In this document: positions 13,849 through 16,579 of the stretch, one piece after another
Layout of the letters: each line of letters begins with the position of its first letter
Position numbering within the stretch: position 1 is the stretch's first letter
From: JABIDZ01 sp964619405
GTDB lineage: Archaea > Iainarchaeota > Iainarchaeia > Iainarchaeales > JAAZKV01
NCBI GenBank assembly: GCA_964619405.1
Contig: CAZUCF010000017.1
Span: 1-16,579 of the forward strand
Direction: 5' to 3'
Length of the DNA: 16,579 nucleotides
Notes under the pieces: generated by a model
Told to the model about the DNA's origin: nothing
What the model saw: only the letters and a program-made list of their open reading frames with translations
Databases searched by the model: none
Program-made: the position numbers and the translations under genes

Positions 13849-13857
13849 ATATTTAAA
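13849..13857 (-). promoter_or_regulatory. TATA-like box, promoter of the pilin operon
   Basis: TTTAAATAT on the - strand, centred about 29 nt before the ATG at 13824, with no Shine-Dalgarno site between. This fits a leaderless or nearly leaderless transcript for the whole 13824-9010 operon. Confidence 0.45.
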
Positions 13858-13977
13858 ACTTATTGAATACAAATAAAACACAAAGATGACATCAATTCAA
13901 GATAACACAAAATATAATTAAAACAAATTCAAAAAAAGGTTTATTTATTTTAAAAATGCTTTTTTAATAACCAAAAT

Positions 13978-14107
13978 TAATTATTAAAAAAAATCCATTA
14001 TTAAAAAAATAATTATTAAAAAAATAATTATTAAAAAAATAATTATTAAAAAAAATCCATTATTAAAAAAAGTTAATTATTAAAAAAATAATTATTAAAA
14101 AAAATAA
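13978..14107. repeat. 15-bp tandem T-tract/A-tract repeat between divergent genes
   Basis: Eight copies of a core AATTATTAAAAAAAT (some starting CCATTATTAAAAAAA) in direct succession, mostly at 15-bp spacing, with occasional TCC or GTT insertions. The 355-nt gap 13825-14179 otherwise holds only the two divergent promoters and a short GC-richer run at 14121-14146 (CACGCATCGGCACGAAGC). On the - strand each unit is a run of 7-8 T. Possible roles are a transcription insulator or bent DNA; both are inferred. Confidence 0.88.
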
Positions 14108-14151
14108 CCAATTTATTAGTTCACGCATCGGCACGAAGCATAGCAAACTAA

Positions 14152-14158
14152 TTTATAT
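14152..14158 (+). promoter_or_regulatory. TATA-like box, leaderless promoter of the helicase gene
   Basis: TTTATAT centred 25 nt before the ATG at 14180; no Shine-Dalgarno site precedes the ATG. Confidence 0.5.
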
Positions 14159-14179
14159 GCTATTAAATAGTTTTCTTTT

Positions 14180-16258
14180 ATGAATTATAATAATATTCCA
14201 GAAGTTGTTTTAAAAAAAAATAATTTTTCTGATTTTAACCCTGTTCAAAAAAAAGCTATTGAAAAGGGTTTTAAAAAAAATTTGGTTGTTTCTTCTCCAA
14301 CAGCAAGCGGTAAAACAATTATCGCAGAATTATCCATGCTTGAAAATGTTTTAAACAAAAAAAAAGTTATTTACACTTGCCCATTAATAGCATTAGCAAG
14401 CGAGCACTACAATGACTTCAAAAAAAAATATCCTGAAATAAAATTTGCTTTGTCAACAGGAGACATTGATTCATCATCATCTTACTTAAAAAAATTTGAT
14501 GTTATTTTAACAACTTATGAAAAACTTGCAAGTTTATTAAGACACAAAGCAGATTTTTTGAATAATGTTGGTTGTTTAATAATAGATGAAATACATGAAT
14601 TAGATAGTGATAGGGGACCAACCCTTGAAATAGCTATAACCCAAATGCGGAATTTGAGAAGAGAATTGTTTGTTTTGGGCTTGAGTGCAACAATTAGTAA
14701 TGCAAAAGAATTAGCACAATGGTTGGACGCTGAACTAATAGAAAGTGATTTTAGGCCAACAAAACTAGTTGAAGGAATATATCTTGATAACTTGACAGAG
14801 TATAATAATAGTGAGGTTGTTGAGGCTAATTTGGAAGAAGTGATTGAGAAAAATATTTTGGAAAAACAATTCTTGTTTTTTTTGAATTCTAGAAAAAGAG
14901 CAGAGGGGCAAGCAAAAAAAATGGTGAAAGAATTAAAACCAAATTTGAATGAAAAAGAAAAAAAATTGTTGAAAGAAATTAGTTTTGATGCTTTAAATGT
15001 TTTAGAGCAACCAACAGAACAATGTTCTTCTTTAGCAAATTGTTTAGAACAAGGAATTGCGTTCCACCACGCTGGTTTATTATCAAAACAAAAAAAAATT
15101 ATTGAAGATAATTTTAGAAAAGGGTTAATAAGAGTTATTTGTTCAACTACAACTTTATCCGCAGGATTAAATTTGCCGGCTGATTTTGTAGTAATACCCT
15201 CGCTTTACAGGTACACTCAAAGAGGAATGGATTTAATCCCAGTTAGAGAATATAAACAATGCGCGGGGAGAAGTGGTAGACCAAAATTTTCTAGTGAAGG
15301 AAGAAGTATTGTTATTGCAAGCAATGAATCACAAAAAGAATTGTTTTTTGAAAAATATGTTAATGGTGAAACCGAGCCAATTATTTCTAAACTTGGTTCA
15401 GAATCTGTTTTGAGAACGCATGTTCTTGGTTTAATTGCAACAAGTGATTTGTTTGATGAAAAAAATGTTTGGAGTTTTTTTGAGAAAACTCTTTTCGCAA
15501 AACAAAATAGTTCTGTTTTTGAAATTTATGAAAAAATTATTAGAATAATAGAAGAATTAATTGAAATGGGTTTTGTTGAGAGAAAAGAAAAAAATTTTTA
15601 TTGCACAAAGATGGGTAAGAGAGTAAGTGACTTGTTTTTGGATCCAAAAAGTGCTTTTGAATTAATTAATGCTTTGAAGAGCGAGAAAAAATTTAGTGAG
15701 ATAAGTTATTTGTTCGCATGGGCAAATTGTTTTGAATTCGAACCAAGAATAATTATCCCAAAAAGAATTAAAAAAATTGTTTTTGAAGAATTTAATTCTA
15801 GAATTATTGAATTACCTTTTGATAATGAAAAATTATTTTTTGATAATAATTCTTTAGACACTTTTTTTTCCGCAATGATTTTAGAAAAATGGATTAACGA
15901 GTATTCTGAACAAAAATTGTTTGAGAGCTTTGGTTTGGCACCAGGAACTCTTTTTGGGAAAAACAGAATCATTGAATGGTTATCTTATTCAACAATTGAA
16001 TTATCAAAAGTGCTTGGCTTAGAAAAACATTTTATTAATGCAAAAAAAATTGGTTTAAGGGCAAAATATGGTGTGAAAGAAGAATTACTTGAGTTAGTTG
16101 AGTTAAAAGGAATTGGTAGGGTAAGAGCAAGAAAATTATTTAATAATGGAGTAAGAAAACCAAGTGATGTGAAAAATAATATTTACAAAATTGAACATAT
16201 TCTTGGAAAACAAATAGCAACTAATTTGAAAACACAACTAAAAATAGTTGGTGCTTAA
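14180..16258 (+). CDS. hel308: Hel308-family (Ski2-like) DNA helicase
   Basis: 692 residues, the normal size for Hel308. This superfamily 2, ATP-dependent 3'-5' DNA helicase acts at stalled or branched replication forks. Motifs in order: Q-motif FNPVQKKAIEKG (19-30); motif I SPTASGKT (39-46); Ia PLIALASEHY (68-77); Ib TTYEKL (111-116); motif II DEIH (136-139) followed by DSDRGPTLE; motif III SAT (169-171) in GLSATISNAKELAQWLDAEL; IV FLNSRKRAE (234-242); FHHAGL (295-300); V TTTLSAGLNLPA (323-334); VI QCAGRSGRP (360-368). A winged-helix and ratchet region follows, then a C-terminal helix-hairpin-helix LKGIGRVRARKLF (642-654). All motifs are intact, so it should be active. It is divergent from the pilin operon and transcribed from its own leaderless promoter; a functional link to the pili is not suggested. 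Confidence 0.93.
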   Translation: MNYNNIPEVVLKKNNFSDFNPVQKKAIEKGFKKNLVVSSPTASGKTIIAELSMLENVLNKKKVIYTCPLIALASEHYNDFKKKYPEIKFALSTGDIDSSSSYLKKFDVILTTYEKLASLLRHKADFLNNVGCLIIDEIHELDSDRGPTLEIAITQMRNLRRELFVLGLSATISNAKELAQWLDAELIESDFRPTKLVEGIYLDNLTEYNNSEVVEANLEEVIEKNILEKQFLFFLNSRKRAEGQAKKMVKELKPNLNEKEKKLLKEISFDALNVLEQPTEQCSSLANCLEQGIAFHHAGLLSKQKKIIEDNFRKGLIRVICSTTTLSAGLNLPADFVVIPSLYRYTQRGMDLIPVREYKQCAGRSGRPKFSSEGRSIVIASNESQKELFFEKYVNGETEPIISKLGSESVLRTHVLGLIATSDLFDEKNVWSFFEKTLFAKQNSSVFEIYEKIIRIIEELIEMGFVERKEKNFYCTKMGKRVSDLFLDPKSAFELINALKSEKKFSEISYLFAWANCFEFEPRIIIPKRIKKIVFEEFNSRIIELPFDNEKLFFDNNSLDTFFSAMILEKWINEYSEQKLFESFGLAPGTLFGKNRIIEWLSYSTIELSKVLGLEKHFINAKKIGLRAKYGVKEELLELVELKGIGRVRARKLFNNGVRKPSDVKNNIYKIEHILGKQIATNLKTQLKIVGA

Positions 16259-16391
16259 AACCAATTTTCCATTAAATAAAAAAGCACAAAAAAATATTAA
16301 CATAATTACAATAATATCAACTAAGGTTGTAACATTATTATTAATGCTAACTATAATATATTATATTAGTGAAAAATTTTCAAATCAATAA
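16251..16391 (+). CDS. possible small membrane peptide overlapping the helicase 3' end
   Basis: A GTG at 16251 (or TTG at 16248) opens a 46-residue frame in a different register from the helicase, starting 8 nt before the helicase gene ends. The product begins MLKTNFPLNKKAQKN, with a basic head, and has one hydrophobic stretch at about 16-39 (INIITIISTKVVTLLLM...) before a short tail SEKFSNQ. A short positive-inside head plus one helix is what a real small membrane protein looks like, and the overlap would allow translational coupling. However, AT-rich noncoding DNA often yields hydrophobic frames by chance and no good ribosome site is present, so this is tentative. Confidence 0.25.
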   Translation: MLKTNFPLNKKAQKNINIITIISTKVVTLLLMLTIIYYISEKFSNQ

Positions 16392-16424
16392 TTTTGATAA
16401 AAAAAATCTTAAACCAAAAAAACC

Positions 16425-16560
16425 AAGGGTACTAAAAGCACTCTGACTCGCTTCATCACAGCTTTTAACAAAAGCCGGCAAAATTTTGATGAAATTTTTT
16501 TGAAAAGTTTCGGCGAAAGGAGCCTGCGGTCGTGTAGAAATCCTATTGGATTTCTATTGT
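16425..16560. other. hairpin-rich, higher-GC stretch, possible ncRNA or dispersed repeat
   Basis: Composition changes abruptly here (GACTCGC, GCCGGC, GGCGAAAGGAGCCTGCGGTCG) compared with the surrounding very AT-rich DNA. A 6-bp stem GCTTTT-AAC-AAAAGC lies at 16461-16475. GCCG at 16474 can pair with CGGC at 16511, enclosing AAAATTT/AAATTTT. A perfect 9-bp stem TAGAAATCC-TATT-GGATTTCTA lies at 16535-16556. It does not match a tRNA (no GTTCGAATCC arm) or any RNA I recognise. No coding frame is convincing. It could be a structured RNA or a repeat element cut by the window edge. Confidence 0.4.
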
Positions 16561-16579
16561 GAATGAAATAATTATTCTT

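Noticed and set aside
13978..14107. CRISPR array
   Set aside because: Units are directly adjacent 15-bp A/T repeats without unique spacers, and no cas genes are nearby.
14112..14165. tRNA or other RNA gene in the GC-richer run before the helicase
   Set aside because: Only weak pairing (ATAGC/GCTAT) and no T-arm or anticodon arm; the segment overlaps the helicase promoter.
15706..15972. 88-codon - strand frame inside the helicase gene
   Set aside because: Antisense shadow of the helicase C-terminal region; no promoter or Shine-Dalgarno site and no recognisable domain.
16409..16579. 56-codon - strand frame open to the window edge (ends RVRVLLVPLVFLV)
   Set aside because: It runs through a hairpin-rich stretch, has no conserved-looking pattern and is skewed to Leu/Lys/Arg; more likely noncoding or a repeat, though the edge prevents certainty.

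Overview
The window looks like a segment of a very AT-rich archaeal genome, most likely from the DPANN/nanoarchaeal range. Four things point that way. There is a Hel308-type helicase. There is a VirB11/TadA-type secretion ATPase next to a double-domain TadC/FlaJ-type platform protein. Several small proteins begin with archaeal class III (type IV pilin-like) N-termini. Translation signals are mixed: first genes of transcripts have a TATA-like box about 25-29 nt before the start codon and so look leaderless, while internal genes have GGTGA/GGAGG Shine-Dalgarno sites. The lineage is an inference, because no rRNA or marker phylogeny is available here.

Left arm, + strand (1-4367): the 3' part of an unrecognised gene, then the pilus assembly ATPase (with an N-terminal four-cysteine motif), the polytopic platform protein and a small single-TM cysteine protein. 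All are tightly packed with ATGA/TTGA-type overlaps. A 269-nt AT-rich gap with two sets of tandem repeats separates this arm from the opposing genes.

Middle and right, - strand (13824 down to 4637): three transcription units. The first (13824-9010) holds five small pilin-like proteins followed by a large protein with a VWA domain, a PKD domain and what looks like a catalytically dead zincin domain. The second (8875-5858) holds a huge cysteine-rich protein with a pilin-like N-terminus and a Gly-Asn repeat linker, plus one more small pilin-like protein. The third (5776-4637) is a tail-anchored protein with an internally duplicated domain. Together with the left arm they read as one cell-surface appendage locus: motor, platform, minor pilins and two large candidate tip or adhesin subunits. 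No prepilin peptidase is visible.

Right end, + strand (14180-16579): a Hel308-family DNA helicase, divergent from the pilin operon across a 355-nt gap carrying a striking 15-bp T-tract tandem repeat. It is followed by a possible 46-residue membrane peptide and a hairpin-rich stretch of unusual composition at the window edge. The helicase is probably unrelated to the surface system.
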